Shown: positions 1 to 8,558, counted from the first letter of the stretch. The stretch: DNA of 64,000 nt from Malikia granosa (GCF_002980595.1 NZ_PVLQ01000031.1:1-64000); one strand, 5' to 3'. Notes: generated by a model from the letters alone, not told the origin. A program made the numbers and translations.

Positions 1-107
1 ACGTACAGGATGGCGTTGACCACCTCGAAGTTGTCCAGCCGCACGTTGCCCCGCTGGCGTGGCAGCAGTGGAGCGATCTGTTCGAATTGCTCGCGAGTCA
101 GTTGCAT
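1..107 (-). CDS. IS5-type transposase, N-terminal fragment (cut by window edge)
   Basis: The minus strand encodes about 35 residues beginning MQLTREQFEQIAPLLPRQRG and continuing through NVRLDNFEVVNAILYV. This is the usual opening of IS5-family transposases (the DUF4096-type N-terminal region, LTxEQ...I.PLLP...NxxxLNAILYV). The start ATG is at 107 and the frame is open to the left edge, so whether the rest is intact cannot be seen. The family match is from memory of the motif. Confidence 0.75.
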   Translation of the reverse strand, partial: MQLTREQFEQIAPLLPRQRGNVRLDNFEVVNAILY

Positions 108-160
108 CGCAACAGTTTCGAGCCAAGTCCACTGCCTTGTCAACTTGCGTTAACAGGCCC
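1..160 (-). mobile_element. End of an IS5-family insertion sequence
   Basis: This is the transposase start plus about 50 bp of upstream DNA, ending near the sequence TTAACAGGCCC. A perfect small palindrome (GCCCT-AGTG-AGGGC, 157-170) and two CTAG tetranucleotides (160-163, 170-173) lie at the probable junction with the neighbouring regulator remnant. The exact terminal repeat cannot be defined because the other end of the element is outside the window. Confidence 0.5.
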
Positions 161-169
161 TAGTGAGGG

Positions 170-275
170 CTAGAAGCGCTCGACCAACGTGAAGTCGGTC
201 TCGGTGCGGCGCACCACGTCGCCCAGGTCGATCTGCGCTGCCGGCTGCATAAGGCACAGGCCGGCGCTGCGGAAT
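170..275 (-). pseudogene. Remnant of an Rrf2/NsrR-type transcriptional regulator
   Basis: The minus strand reads, up to a TAG at 170-172, residues ending GLCLMQPAAQIDLGDVVRR then TETDFTLVERF. This matches the wing and linker part of Rrf2 regulators (G(G)LRLxxPAxxIxxGDVVRxxE...LVxC in NsrR). The usual first cluster cysteine is replaced by Arg-Phe-stop just where the IS-side DNA begins. No helix-turn-helix precedes it: the upstream side runs into the ric promoter region. Only about 35 codons survive, so it is read as a doubly truncated gene. Confidence 0.6.
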
Positions 276-296
276 GTTCTTGCTCGCCAAAAAAAT

Positions 297-344
297 ATTC
301 ATTTCACATGAATTTTTTAGCTAGAATATTCATACCAAATGATT
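297..344 (+). promoter_or_regulatory. Two NsrR-like inverted repeats in front of ric
   Basis: ATTCAT-N5-ATGAAT lies at 297-313 and ATTCAT-N5-ATGATT at 328-344. Their starts are 31 bp apart, about three helical turns. The layout (6-bp arms, 5-bp spacer, AT-rich flanks) resembles NsrR operators, which control ric/ytfE/dnrN in many proteobacteria. A TAGAAT at 323-328 could be the -10 box, so the second repeat would cover it. NsrR identity is inference; the repeats themselves are plain in the sequence. Confidence 0.5.
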
Positions 345-361
345 ATTTAAGGAGTGAGCTC

Positions 362-1081
362 ATGGATACCGTCGATACCCTGGCCCCCGACACCCCGCTG
401 GCCGACCAGTCGCTGGGACAGATCGCCGTGGCGCTGCCCGGTGCCACCGCCCTGTTCCGGCGCCTGAAGCTGGACTTCTGCTGCGGCGGGCAGGTCAGCC
501 TGCGCGCGGCATCCGAGGCGCGCGGCCTGGACCTGCCAGCCCTGCTGCAGGATCTGGCCAAGCTCGAGCGCGACGACCAGCCGCCCGCCGAGTCGCAACC
601 CGGCGCCCTGATCGACCATATCCTGCAGCGCTACCACCAGGTGCATCGCGAGCAGTTGCCCGAGCTGATCCGCATGGCGCGCCGCGTGGAAGCTGTGCAC
701 CGCGATCATCCGCAGGTGCCCACCGGCCTGGCTGCCCACCTCGAGACCATGGAGGCCGAACTGCTCGAGCACATGGCCAAGGAGGAGACGGTGCTGTTCC
801 CGATGATCAAGGCCGGGCCGCCGCCGTTCGTGGTGCATCCGATCGGCGTCATGCGCGAGGAACATCTGCAGCATGGCGAGGCGCTGGAACGCCTGATGGC
901 GCTGAGCCAGGACGCCAGGCCGCCAGCCGGCGCCTGCAACACCTGGCGCGCGCTCTATGCCGGCATCATTCAGCTGTCCGATGACCTGATCCAGCATATT
1001 CACCTGGAGAACAACCTGCTGTTCCCGCAGTTCGAGCCGGCCAGCGCTGCGGCCGCGGGCTGCGGCTGCAGCGGCCACTGA
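362..1081 (+). CDS. ric: Iron-sulfur cluster repair di-iron protein Ric (YtfE/ScdA/DnrN family)
   Basis: 239 residues. The N-terminal ScdA-type domain carries the Cys-Cys-Gly-Gly motif (C40, C41) in the context LDFCCGG. A hemerythrin-like four-helix domain follows, with spaced histidines (LIDH, VHRE, HLETMEAELLEHMAKEE, HIHLENN) that bind the di-iron centre. The family repairs iron-sulfur clusters damaged by nitric oxide or oxidants in the cytoplasm. The C-terminus ends in an extra GCGCSGH tail. The start at 362 is preceded by AAGGAGTGAGCTC, a good ribosome site; an earlier ATG at 308 lies inside the operator and is not used here. Confidence 0.9.
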   Translation: MDTVDTLAPDTPLADQSLGQIAVALPGATALFRRLKLDFCCGGQVSLRAASEARGLDLPALLQDLAKLERDDQPPAESQPGALIDHILQRYHQVHREQLPELIRMARRVEAVHRDHPQVPTGLAAHLETMEAELLEHMAKEETVLFPMIKAGPPPFVVHPIGVMREEHLQHGEALERLMALSQDARPPAGACNTWRALYAGIIQLSDDLIQHIHLENNLLFPQFEPASAAAAGCGCSGH

Positions 1082-1103
1082 ACCCGGCGGGCGACAACCG
1101 GCA

Positions 1104-1146
1104 CAATACGGGTTTCGGCCAGACCGGCCCGTATTGACCCTTTTTT
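1104..1146 (+). terminator. Rho-independent terminator after ric
   Basis: CAATACGGG (1104-1112) pairs with CCCGTATTG (1128-1136), and a run of six T follows at 1141-1146. The T-run ends only 6 bp before the serB start codon, so serB has little or no leader of its own downstream of it. Confidence 0.65.
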
Positions 1147-1152
1147 GCGCCC

Positions 1153-1875
1153 ATGACCCCCCAGGAAGTTTCCCCCGGCCTCGTTATCCAGAACTTTGTC
1201 CCGCCGCTGCGCCTGAGCGACTTCAAGCTGATCGCCTTCGACATGGACTCGACGCTGATCAGCATCGAGTGCGTCGACGAGATCGCCGACGCGGTTGGCC
1301 GCAAGGCCGAGGTCGCCGCCATCACCGAGGCCGCGATGCGCGGCGAGATCACCGACTTCAAGGACAGCCTGCGCCGGCGCGTCGCGCTGCTCAAGGGCGT
1401 GACCGTGGCCGACATGGAGCGCGTCTACACCGAGCGCCTGCGCATCAACCCCGGCGCGGCCGAGCTCATCAAAGCCTGCCAGGCCGCTGGCATGAAGGTG
1501 CTGCTGGTCTCGGGCGGCTTCACCTATTTCGCCGACCGCGTCAAGGCGCGCCTGGGCATCGACTTCGCGCGCTCGAACATCCTCGAGCTCGAGAGCGGCC
1601 CGAACTGCGGCGCACTCACCGGCCGCCTGGTCGACCAGTGCTGGGGCGACATCTGCGACGGCGCCGAGAAGCGCCGCACGATGCTGGAAGTCGCCAGCCT
1701 GCTCGGCATCGCGCCCGAGCAATGCATCGCGATGGGCGACGGCGCCAACGACCTGCCGATGATGGGGGCGGCCGGCCTGTCGGTGGCCTACCACGCCAAG
1801 CCCAAGGTGCGCGAGCAGGCCATGGTCGCAATCAACGAAGGCGGCCTCGATCGCCTGCTGGAAGTCCTGGTCTGA
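1153..1875 (+). CDS. serB: Phosphoserine phosphatase SerB
   Basis: 240 residues, HAD superfamily. Motif I is DMDST (D30, D32), motif II is LLVSGGF, and motif IV is GDGANDLPMM, as in SerB enzymes that hydrolyse L-3-phosphoserine in the last step of serine synthesis. The protein lacks the N-terminal ACT region of longer SerB forms. No Shine-Dalgarno-like sequence precedes the ATG, which sits just after the T-run of the upstream terminator. rhlE follows after 26 bp, so the two may be co-transcribed. Confidence 0.93.
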   Translation: MTPQEVSPGLVIQNFVPPLRLSDFKLIAFDMDSTLISIECVDEIADAVGRKAEVAAITEAAMRGEITDFKDSLRRRVALLKGVTVADMERVYTERLRINPGAAELIKACQAAGMKVLLVSGGFTYFADRVKARLGIDFARSNILELESGPNCGALTGRLVDQCWGDICDGAEKRRTMLEVASLLGIAPEQCIAMGDGANDLPMMGAAGLSVAYHAKPKVREQAMVAINEGGLDRLLEVLV

Positions 1876-1901
1876 AGCGCCAGGCCCTACACTCCCACCC
1901 C

Positions 1902-3194
1902 ATGTCATTTGCCTCCCTCGGTCTGTCCAACGCGCTGGTCAACGCCACGCGCGAACTCGGCTTCTCCACGCCCACCCCGGTCCAGGCCGAGGCGATTCCC
2001 GCCATCCTGAGCGGCGCCGATGTCCAGGCCCAGGCCCAGACCGGCTCCGGCAAGACCGCCGCCTACGCCCTGCCCCTGCTGCAAGGGCTGGCCAGCCAGC
2101 CGCTGGGCGGCTACCGGCGCCAGCTGCGCGCGCTGGTGCTGGTGCCCACGCGCGAGCTCGCGCTGCAGGTCGGCGAACTGCTGCAGGACCTGGCCGCGCG
2201 CCAGGCCGGCCCGGCGGGCAAAGCGCTGCGCGTGCAGGCGCTCTACGGCGGCGTCTCGATCAACCCGCAGCTGCTGGCCCTGCGCGGCGGCGCCGACCTG
2301 GTGGTCGCCACGCCCGGCCGGCTGCTCGACGTCATCGAGCACAACGGCCTGCAGCTCGACCAGGTGCGACAACTGGTGCTCGACGAGGCGGACCGCCTGC
2401 TCGACCTCGGCTTTGCCGATGAGCTCGACCGGGTGCTGAAGCAGCTGCCGGCCCAGCGGCAGAACCTGCTGTTCTCGGCCACCTTCCCGGCGGCGGTGCA
2501 GGGGCTGGCCGATGCGCTGCTGCATGAACCGGTGCAGATCCGGATCGACGAGCAGCAGCAGACCCCGGCCAGCATCGAGCAGCAGCTGATCGCGGTCGAC
2601 GTGAACCGGCGCATCACCTTGCTGCAGCACCTGGTCGAAGACAAGGGCTGGAAGCAGGTGCTGGTCTTCGTTGCCAGCCAGCATGGCGCCGAGCAGCTGG
2701 CCGACAAGCTCTATTCGAGGGGCGTGTACGCGACCGCCTTCCACGGCGGCTTGAGCCAGGGCGGGCGGCGCCAGGTGCTCGATGAATTCAAGTCCGGCCG
2801 CTGGGACCTGCTGGTGACCACCGACCTGGCGGCACGTGGCATCGACATCAGCGGCCTGCCGGTGGTCGTCAACTACGACCTACCGCGCTCGCCGGTCGAC
2901 TACACGCACCGCATCGGCCGCACCGGACGCGCTGGCTCATCCGGCCTGGCGATCAGCCTGGTGAGCGCCGAGACACTGCCGCACTGGAACCTGATCGCCA
3001 AGCGACAGGGCCTGCAGCTCGAAGCCGAGACGGTGGCCGGCTTCGAACCCTTGCAGCCGCTCGAGAGCGCGGCCAGCCAGCCCAGCAGACCCGGCAAGCT
3101 GCCTCCGGGCACCGGCGGCATCAAGGGCAAGCGCCCGAGCAAGAAGGACAAGCTGCGCGCCGCGGCGGCGGCAGCTGCGGCCAAGGACCAGTAG
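1902..3194 (+). CDS. rhlE: DEAD-box ATP-dependent RNA helicase, RhlE type
   Basis: 430 residues. A Q-motif with conserved F..P.P.Q lies near residues 21-28, Walker A is AQTGSGKT (45-52), then PTRELALQ, a DEAD motif in LVLDEADRLLDLGF, SAT in LLFSATFPA, and the C-terminal HRIGRTGRAG. The short basic, alanine-rich tail (KGKRPSKKDKLR...) is typical of RhlE-like helicases that remodel RNA and ribosome intermediates. The ATG at 1902 was chosen because the Q-motif follows at the normal distance; the long upstream reading frame overlaps serB in another frame and is not coding. Confidence 0.9.
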   Translation: MSFASLGLSNALVNATRELGFSTPTPVQAEAIPAILSGADVQAQAQTGSGKTAAYALPLLQGLASQPLGGYRRQLRALVLVPTRELALQVGELLQDLAARQAGPAGKALRVQALYGGVSINPQLLALRGGADLVVATPGRLLDVIEHNGLQLDQVRQLVLDEADRLLDLGFADELDRVLKQLPAQRQNLLFSATFPAAVQGLADALLHEPVQIRIDEQQQTPASIEQQLIAVDVNRRITLLQHLVEDKGWKQVLVFVASQHGAEQLADKLYSRGVYATAFHGGLSQGGRRQVLDEFKSGRWDLLVTTDLAARGIDISGLPVVVNYDLPRSPVDYTHRIGRTGRAGSSGLAISLVSAETLPHWNLIAKRQGLQLEAETVAGFEPLQPLESAASQPSRPGKLPPGTGGIKGKRPSKKDKLRAAAAAAAAKDQ

Positions 3195-3198
3195 GCGA

Positions 3199-3510
3199 TC
3201 AGTCCAGGTCGCCGGCCCGGGGCGCAACGCGGGCACCGCGCACGCCATGCTTGGCCAGGATCTCGACATAGACCTGGGTCGCGCCGTTCTGGGCGGCTTC
3301 GTCGACCCGGCCGGTCAGCTGGGACAGGTGCACGGTCTCGGCGCTGTCCTGGCTCAGGCCGAAGCGGCAGTCGAAGTCCCAGTAATCGACGCCGGCGGGC
3401 AGGTCGCGGCGACGCTCGCGCTTGAGGTATTTGCGCAGCTCGTGCTTGAGCGCATCGAGCACGCGGTCCGGGTGCCGGCCTTCGATCTGGAGCGGGAATG
3501 TCTTTTTCAT
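3199..3510 (-). CDS. DUF6172 family protein
   Basis: 103 residues beginning MKKTFPLQIEGRHPDRVLD. It has a strongly basic helix (KHELRKYLKRERRR) and the core YWDFDCRFG, and ends near VYVEILAKHG. This matches the small conserved DUF6172 proteins of proteobacteria, which have no known function. It converges with rhlE with only 4 bp between stop codons. No signal peptide or membrane segment is visible, so it is probably cytoplasmic. The family call is from motif memory. Confidence 0.75.
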   Translation of the reverse strand: MKKTFPLQIEGRHPDRVLDALKHELRKYLKRERRRDLPAGVDYWDFDCRFGLSQDSAETVHLSQLTGRVDEAAQNGATQVYVEILAKHGVRGARVAPRAGDLD

Positions 3511-3606
3511 GGGTATCCTGGTATCTGGCAGCGGGTCCGGATGGACGCGCGGCGGGAGCGTGATTATGCGTCGGCCAGCGCCAGGCCGTCACGGCGGCAT
3601 TGCGTT

Positions 3607-4227
3607 ATGCTGCCGACCATCCTTATGCGAAGCCGCCCCCTACCCCCCAGCAAGGAGCAGATCGACCTGCTCGCCCCCTTCGAACGGCTCGAACTCGAGC
3701 GCATCGAACTGGTCTCCACCCCGATGCAGGCGCAACTTGCGGCTGCCAGCCTGCGCGCGAGCAGCGCCTGGGGCTTCGACACCGAATCCAAGCCGACCTT
3801 CGCGGCCGGCCAGGAATCCGATGGTCCCCATGTGGTGCAGCTCGCGACGCTCGAGCAGGCCTGGGTGTTCCAGCTGCACGACCCGGACTGCCGGGCCGAG
3901 GTCGCGGCGCTGCTGGCCTGGCCGGGCGCAGTCAAGGCCGGCTTCGGCCTGGGCGACGACAGGAAGCGCATCCAGGCCAAGCTCGGCATCGAGCCGGTGC
4001 GGGTGCACGAGCTCGGACACGACTTCCGCCGCCAGGGCTACCGGCAGCAGATCGGCGTCAAGTCGGCGGTCGCGCTGCTGTTCGAGCGCCGCTTCGCCAA
4101 GTCCAAGAAGGCCGCGACCTCGAACTGGTCCCGGCTCGACCTGAGCGAATCGCAGCTGCTGTATGCGGCCAACGACGCCTGGGCCGCGCTGCGCTGCTAC
4201 CACGCGCTGCTGCCGCAGCCGCGCTGA
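3607..4227 (+). CDS. 3'-5' exonuclease (RNase D-like, DnaQ/DEDD fold)
   Basis: About 206 residues. The core has GFDTESKP (DEDD motif I, Asp and Glu), then VVQLATLEQAWVFQL, AGFGLGDD (motif II region), and a C-terminal YAANDAWAALRCYHAL (motif III, Tyr...Asp). This is the pattern of small RNase D/WRN-exonuclease-like proteins acting on RNA or DNA 3' ends. The start is taken at 3607; 3625 is an equally possible ATG. The substrate is not known. Confidence 0.75.
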   Translation: MLPTILMRSRPLPPSKEQIDLLAPFERLELERIELVSTPMQAQLAAASLRASSAWGFDTESKPTFAAGQESDGPHVVQLATLEQAWVFQLHDPDCRAEVAALLAWPGAVKAGFGLGDDRKRIQAKLGIEPVRVHELGHDFRRQGYRQQIGVKSAVALLFERRFAKSKKAATSNWSRLDLSESQLLYAANDAWAALRCYHALLPQPR

Positions 4228-4263
4228 GCCAGGCCAGCGGGGCCGCTGCTGGCAGCCCGGCGC

Positions 4264-5475
4264 TCAGGCCGCGTGCAGCGCGCGCGCCAGGCGGCTGACG
4301 CCCTCGCGGATCTTCTCCACATCCGAAGTCGCAAAGCTCAGCCGCAGCGTCGCCGGGTCGGGCTGCTCGCAATAGAACGGTGCGCCCGGCACGAAGGCCA
4401 CGCCCTGCTCGATCGCGCGGCGCGAGAACTCGTTGCCGTCCGCCACCTGGCCGCGCGCGCCGGTCAGGCGCGCCCAGACGAACAGGCCGCCCTGCGGCGC
4501 AACGAACTCGATCGCGTCGCCCAGCTCGGCCCGCAGGCCTTCGCACAGGGCGCGGGCGCGCTCGGCGTAGACGGCGCGCGCCTTCTCGAGGTTGGCCTTC
4601 ATGCGGCCGGACTTGAGGTACTGGGCGGCGGTAGCCTGCGCGAAGGTGCTCGAGTTGGCGTCGCTGAACTGCTTGCACATCACGGCCTTGGCCAGCAGCT
4701 CGGGCGGCGCGATCATCCAGCCCAGGCGCAGGCCGGCCGACAGCGTCTTGCTCAAGGAGCCGCAATGCACCAGGCAGTCGCGGCTGCCCGGCACCTGTTC
4801 GCTCAGCGCCAGCAGGCTGGGCGGCGGCGGCGCGTCGAACCACAGGTCGCCATAGGGGTCGTCCTCGACGATCAGCGTCTGGTGCTTGGCGGCGATCTCG
4901 AGCACTCGTTTGCGGCGCTCCAGCGTCAGCGTCGCGCCGCTCGGATTGCCGAAGGTCGGGATCAGGTAGACGAACTTCGGGCGGTGCTCGACGATCAACT
5001 GCTCGAGGTGGTCGACATCGACGCCGTCGCCATCGACCGGCGCGCTGACCAGCTCGGCGCCATAGAGGCGGAAGCACTGGATGGTGGCCAGGAAGGTCGG
5101 TCCCTCGACGATCACCTTGTCGCCGGGCGAGATCAGCGTCTTGCCCAGCAGGTCGAGCGCCTGCTGGCTGCCGGTGGTCACGATCAGCTGATCGGCTGCC
5201 ACCGGCGCACCCTTGGACTGCATGAAGCTTGATAGCTGCTCGCGCAGCGGCGTATAGCCCTCGGTCGCGCCATATTGCAGCGCACCAGCGGGCTCCTGCT
5301 CCAAGGCGGCCAGGGTCGCGGCGCGGATGCCGTCGACATCGACCAGCGCCACGTCCGGGAAGCCGCCAGCGAAGCTGATGATGCCGGGCTTGCCGAGCAG
5401 CTTGAACAACTCGCGGATGGCGGAGGTTTCGACCTTGTCGAGTCGGTCGGCGAAGCGGACGGCGGAGGCGCTCAT
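4264..5475 (-). CDS. PLP-dependent aminotransferase, class I/II fold (LysN / 2-aminoadipate transaminase-like)
   Basis: 403 residues. It opens with FADRLDKVETSAIRELFKL and IISFAGGFPD, then shows YGATEGYTPLREQL, LIVEDDPYGDLWF, and the lysine for the PLP Schiff base in CGSLSKTLSAGLRLGW. These are features of the MocR-related aminotransferases that act on 2-aminoadipate, aromatic or branched-chain substrates. There is no N-terminal GntR helix-turn-helix, so it is an enzyme, not a MocR regulator. It is divergent from nth with only 15 bp between the start codons. The substrate is not determined. Confidence 0.82.
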   Translation of the reverse strand: MSASAVRFADRLDKVETSAIRELFKLLGKPGIISFAGGFPDVALVDVDGIRAATLAALEQEPAGALQYGATEGYTPLREQLSSFMQSKGAPVAADQLIVTTGSQQALDLLGKTLISPGDKVIVEGPTFLATIQCFRLYGAELVSAPVDGDGVDVDHLEQLIVEHRPKFVYLIPTFGNPSGATLTLERRKRVLEIAAKHQTLIVEDDPYGDLWFDAPPPPSLLALSEQVPGSRDCLVHCGSLSKTLSAGLRLGWMIAPPELLAKAVMCKQFSDANSSTFAQATAAQYLKSGRMKANLEKARAVYAERARALCEGLRAELGDAIEFVAPQGGLFVWARLTGARGQVADGNEFSRRAIEQGVAFVPGAPFYCEQPDPATLRLSFATSDVEKIREGVSRLARALHAA

Positions 5476-5490
5476 GGGAAAATCGGAGGG

Positions 5491-6132
5491 ATGAAAAAGG
5501 AACAGATCGAGCGCTTCTTCGCCACCTTGCAGGCGGCCAATCCGCGGCCCGTGACCGAACTCGAGTATACGAGCGTGTTCGAGCTGCTCTGCGCCGTGCT
5601 GCTGTCGGCCCAGGCCACCGACGTCGGCGTCAACAAGGCCACGCGCCGGCTGTTCCCCGTAGCCAACACGCCGCAGCAGATGCTCGACCTCGGCCTCGAA
5701 GGCCTGGAGGAGCAGATCCAGACCATAGGCCTGTACCGCAGCAAGGCCAAGCATCTGCTGCAGACCTGCCGCATCCTGCTCGACAAGCATGGCGGCCAGG
5801 TGCCGCGCACGCGCGAGGCACTCGAGGAACTGCCTGGGGTCGGCCGCAAGACCGCCAACGTGGTGCTCAATGTCGCCTTCGGCGAGCCGACCATGGCGGT
5901 CGACACCCATATCTTCCGCCTCGGCAACCGCACCGGACTGGCGCCGGGCAAGACCCCGCTCGAGGTCGAGCGCAAGCTGCTCAAGCGGATTCCGGCAAAG
6001 TATCTGGAGGACGCCCACCACTGGCTGATCCTGCACGGGCGCTATGTCTGCACCGCGCGCAAGCCGCATTGCGAGCGCTGCGCCGTGATCGATTGCTGCG
6101 ACTACAAGGACAAGACTGCAGCCCGGCCATGA
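5491..6132 (+). CDS. nth: Endonuclease III (DNA glycosylase/AP lyase)
   Basis: 213 residues. A helix-hairpin-helix near LEELPGVGRKTANVVLNVAFG holds the catalytic Lys (GRKTA), and the catalytic Asp lies in VDTHIFRLGNR. The C-terminal [4Fe-4S] loop is C-x6-C-x2-C-x5-C (CTARKPHCERCAVIDCC). It removes oxidised pyrimidines and nicks the abasic site in base excision repair. GGAGGG stands directly before the ATG. The stop overlaps the aat start (ATGA), so the two are translationally coupled. Confidence 0.95.
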   Translation: MKKEQIERFFATLQAANPRPVTELEYTSVFELLCAVLLSAQATDVGVNKATRRLFPVANTPQQMLDLGLEGLEEQIQTIGLYRSKAKHLLQTCRILLDKHGGQVPRTREALEELPGVGRKTANVVLNVAFGEPTMAVDTHIFRLGNRTGLAPGKTPLEVERKLLKRIPAKYLEDAHHWLILHGRYVCTARKPHCERCAVIDCCDYKDKTAARP

Positions 6133-6893
6133 AGCGCCCGCCACCCCTGCCCTGGCTCGAGCCCGGCGACCCCTTTCCCCCGGTCGAACAGGCCTGGGGC
6201 GCCGGCACGGCGGCGCCCGGCCTGCTCGCCGCCGGCGGCGCGCTGGATGTCGCCACCCTGGTCCAGGCCTATGGACAGGGCATCTTCCCCTGGTACTCGG
6301 TCGGCCAGCCGATACTCTGGTGGAGCACTGACCCGCGCATGGTGCTGCGGGTGGCGGACTTCAAGCTGCAGCCCTCGCTGCGCAAGGAGATCCGGTCCGG
6401 ACTGCGCAGCGGCCGGCTCGAGGTCCGCTTCGACCATGACTTCGAGGCCGTGATCCGCGCCTGCTCCGGCAGCCCGCGCAAGGGCCAGGACGGCACCTGG
6501 ATCCTGCCCGAGATGATCGAGGCCTATTGCGCGCTGCACCGCGCCGGCCATGCGCACAGCGTCGAGACCTGGTGGGACGGCGAACTCGCGGGCGGGCTCT
6601 ACTGCATCAACCTGGGCCGCATGGTGTTCGGCGAATCGATGTTCAGCCGGCGCAGCAACGGATCGAAGATGGCGCTGGCGGCACTGGTCGCGGCCTGCGA
6701 GTCCTGTGGCATAGAGGCCATCGACTGCCAGCAGAACACGGCCCACCTGGCCTCGCTCGGCGCGTGCGAGCAGCCGCGGCAGGACTTCCTGCGACTGGTG
6801 CGCCAGCAGGTCACGCGGCCAGCGCCCGCCTGGCATTTCGACCCCCTATACTTGTCCGCATGGCTGGACCGTCGAGCAACGTCACCTTCGTGA
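6129..6893 (+). CDS. aat: Leucyl/phenylalanyl-tRNA-protein transferase
   Basis: 254 residues. It carries the Aat signature [21 protein letters not shown], then an acetyltransferase-like core with [19 protein letters not shown] and [17 protein letters not shown]. Aat adds Leu or Phe to N-terminal Lys/Arg, creating degradation signals for ClpS/ClpAP. The ATG at 6129 overlaps the nth stop; bpt follows 7 bp downstream of its stop, so both N-degron transferases lie together. Confidence 0.93.
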   Translation: MKRPPPLPWLEPGDPFPPVEQAWGAGTAAPGLLAAGGALDVATLVQAYGQGIFPWYSVGQPILWWSTDPRMVLRVADFKLQPSLRKEIRSGLRSGRLEVRFDHDFEAVIRACSGSPRKGQDGTWILPEMIEAYCALHRAGHAHSVETWWDGELAGGLYCINLGRMVFGESMFSRRSNGSKMALAALVAACESCGIEAIDCQQNTAHLASLGACEQPRQDFLRLVRQQVTRPAPAWHFDPLYLSAWLDRRATSPS

Positions 6894-6900
6894 GCGCCAC

Positions 6901-7644
6901 ATGAACCAGGGTCAGGAACTTCCGCTGCAGGCCTTGCAGTTCTATGCCACCGCGCCCTACCCCTGCAGCTACCTCGACGGGCGCCAGGCACGCTCCCAGG
7001 TCGCGACGCCAGGCCACCTGATCCACAACGACGCCTACTCCGAACTGGTCCAGCGCGGCTTCAGGCGCAGCGGCCTGTTCACCTACCGCCCCTACTGCGA
7101 CGGCTGCCAGGCCTGCTTGCCGCTGCGCGTCGATGTCGCGCGCTTTGTGCCCCGGCGCAGCCAGCGCCGCGCCCAGGCCCGCCATGCCGACTTGCAGACC
7201 CGAGTGCTGAGCCTGGGCTTCGACCCGGCCCATTACGCCCTCTACCTGCGCTACCAGCGCGCGCGTCACACCGGCGGCGGCATGGACCATGACAGCATCG
7301 AGCAGTACGATCAGTTCCTGCTGCAGAGCCGGGTCAACTCGCGCCTGGTCGAGTTCTTCCTGCCCGCGACCGATGACGCGCCCGAGCAACTCAAGATGGT
7401 GTCGCTGATCGACGTGCTGGCCGACGGACTGTCGGCGGTCTACACCTTCTACGAGCCCGACGCCGGCGCGGCCTACGGCACCTACAACGTGCTGTGGCAG
7501 ATCGCCCAGGCCAGCAGCCTGGGCCTGCCCTGGGTCTACCTCGGCTACTGGATCGCCGACAGCCCCAAGATGGCCTACAAGCGGAACTTCGCCCCCTACC
7601 AGCTGCTGCGCGACGGCGTCTGGACCGAGGGAGATGCGGACTGA
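6901..7644 (+). CDS. bpt: Aspartate/glutamate leucyltransferase Bpt (ATE1-like arginyltransferase family)
   Basis: 247 residues. The N-terminal segment has [12 protein letters not shown], then [20 protein letters not shown] (the Cys-rich ATE motif). The C-terminal part has [10 protein letters not shown] and [18 protein letters not shown], all standard for Bpt. It transfers leucine to N-terminal Asp or Glu for N-degron proteolysis. The start ATG is 7 bp after the aat stop. Confidence 0.93.
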   Translation: MNQGQELPLQALQFYATAPYPCSYLDGRQARSQVATPGHLIHNDAYSELVQRGFRRSGLFTYRPYCDGCQACLPLRVDVARFVPRRSQRRAQARHADLQTRVLSLGFDPAHYALYLRYQRARHTGGGMDHDSIEQYDQFLLQSRVNSRLVEFFLPATDDAPEQLKMVSLIDVLADGLSAVYTFYEPDAGAAYGTYNVLWQIAQASSLGLPWVYLGYWIADSPKMAYKRNFAPYQLLRDGVWTEGDAD

Positions 7645-7705
7645 AAACGCGTTCCGGGCCGATCCTTATTTCATCTTGTAAAATGGCAGCGATCAACTTC
7701 CTGCC

Positions 7706-8485
7706 ATGACCAGACGCCCCGACCTCATTCCCAGCCATCCCAGCGTTCAGGTGATCGAACGCATCTTCACCTTGATGGACGTGCTCGCCTCGCGCGAGGA
7801 GGCCCTGTCGCTGAAAGAGATCAGCGAGAAGACCGGCCTGCACCCATCGACCGCGCACCGGATCCTGAACGATCTGGCCATCGGACGCTATGTCGACCGG
7901 CCCGAACCGGGCAGCTACCGGCTCGGGATGCGGCTGCTCGAGCTCGGCAACCTGGTCAAGGGCCGCCTGAGCGTGCGCGACACCGCGCTCGGGCCGATGC
8001 GCGAGCTGCACAAGCTGATCCAGCAGCCGGTCAACCTGAGCGTGCGCCAGGGCGACGAGATCGTCTATGTCGAGCGCGCCTACAGCGAGCGCTCGGGCAT
8101 GCAGGTGGTGCGCGCCATCGGCGGCCACGCACCGCTGCACCTGACCTCGGTCGGCAAGCTGTTCCTGGCGGCCGACGATCCGCAGCGCGTGCGCGCCTAC
8201 GCGACCCGCACCGGATTGATGGGCAATACCCCGAACAGCCTGACCCAGCTGCCGGCGCTCGAGCGCGAACTGCAGCAATGCCGCCAGCTCGGCTGCGCGC
8301 GCGACAACGAGGAGCTCGAGCTCGGGGTGCGCTGCATGGCCGCCGGCATCTACGACGACCAGGGCAAGCTGGTCGCTGGCCTGTCGATCTCGGCGCCGGC
8401 CGACCGGCTCGACGAGGGCTGGCTGCCCAAGCTGCAGGCCACGGCCAACGCGATCAGCCACGCGCTGGGCTGCCCCGACAAGTAA
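7706..8485 (+). CDS. IclR-family transcriptional regulator
   Basis: 259 residues. The N-terminal winged helix-turn-helix covers about residues 14-75 (VIERIFTLMDVLAS, LSLKEISEKTGLHPSTAHRI, YRLGMRLLELG), followed by the IclR effector domain with YVERAYSERSGMQ, LHLTSVGKLFLA and a Cys near GCARDNEELELGVRCMAAGI. The family binds small organic acids or aromatics; the ligand here cannot be told, and no catabolic operon lies beside it. An AT-rich stretch with TAAAAT ends 22 bp before the start and may be its -10 box. Confidence 0.88.
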   Translation: MTRRPDLIPSHPSVQVIERIFTLMDVLASREEALSLKEISEKTGLHPSTAHRILNDLAIGRYVDRPEPGSYRLGMRLLELGNLVKGRLSVRDTALGPMRELHKLIQQPVNLSVRQGDEIVYVERAYSERSGMQVVRAIGGHAPLHLTSVGKLFLAADDPQRVRAYATRTGLMGNTPNSLTQLPALERELQQCRQLGCARDNEELELGVRCMAAGIYDDQGKLVAGLSISAPADRLDEGWLPKLQATANAISHALGCPDK

Positions 8486-8504
8486 CCGGCTCTAGACGCC
8501 AGAC

Positions 8505-8540
8505 AACGAGAAGGGGCGCCCGCAGGCGCCCCTTCTCGTT
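8505..8540. terminator. Bidirectional hairpin between convergent IclR and pbpG genes
   Basis: A perfect 16-bp stem (AACGAGAAGGGGCGCC with its complement) encloses a 4-nt CGCA loop, between the IclR stop and the pbpG stop. The base of the stem is A/T on both sides but there is no long T-run, so efficiency is uncertain. Confidence 0.6.
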
Positions 8541-8558
8541 GCAGCATAAGCTGCTGGC

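Noticed and set aside
1134-1901. N-terminal extension of the helicase frame through serB
   Set aside because: The extension is Arg/Pro-rich and overlaps serB in another frame; the helicase Q-motif places the start at 1902.
1000-1908. Long minus-strand frame opposite serB and ric
   Set aside because: It is antisense to two well-recognised genes and has His/Arg/Gly-rich composition typical of the shadow strand in high-GC coding DNA.
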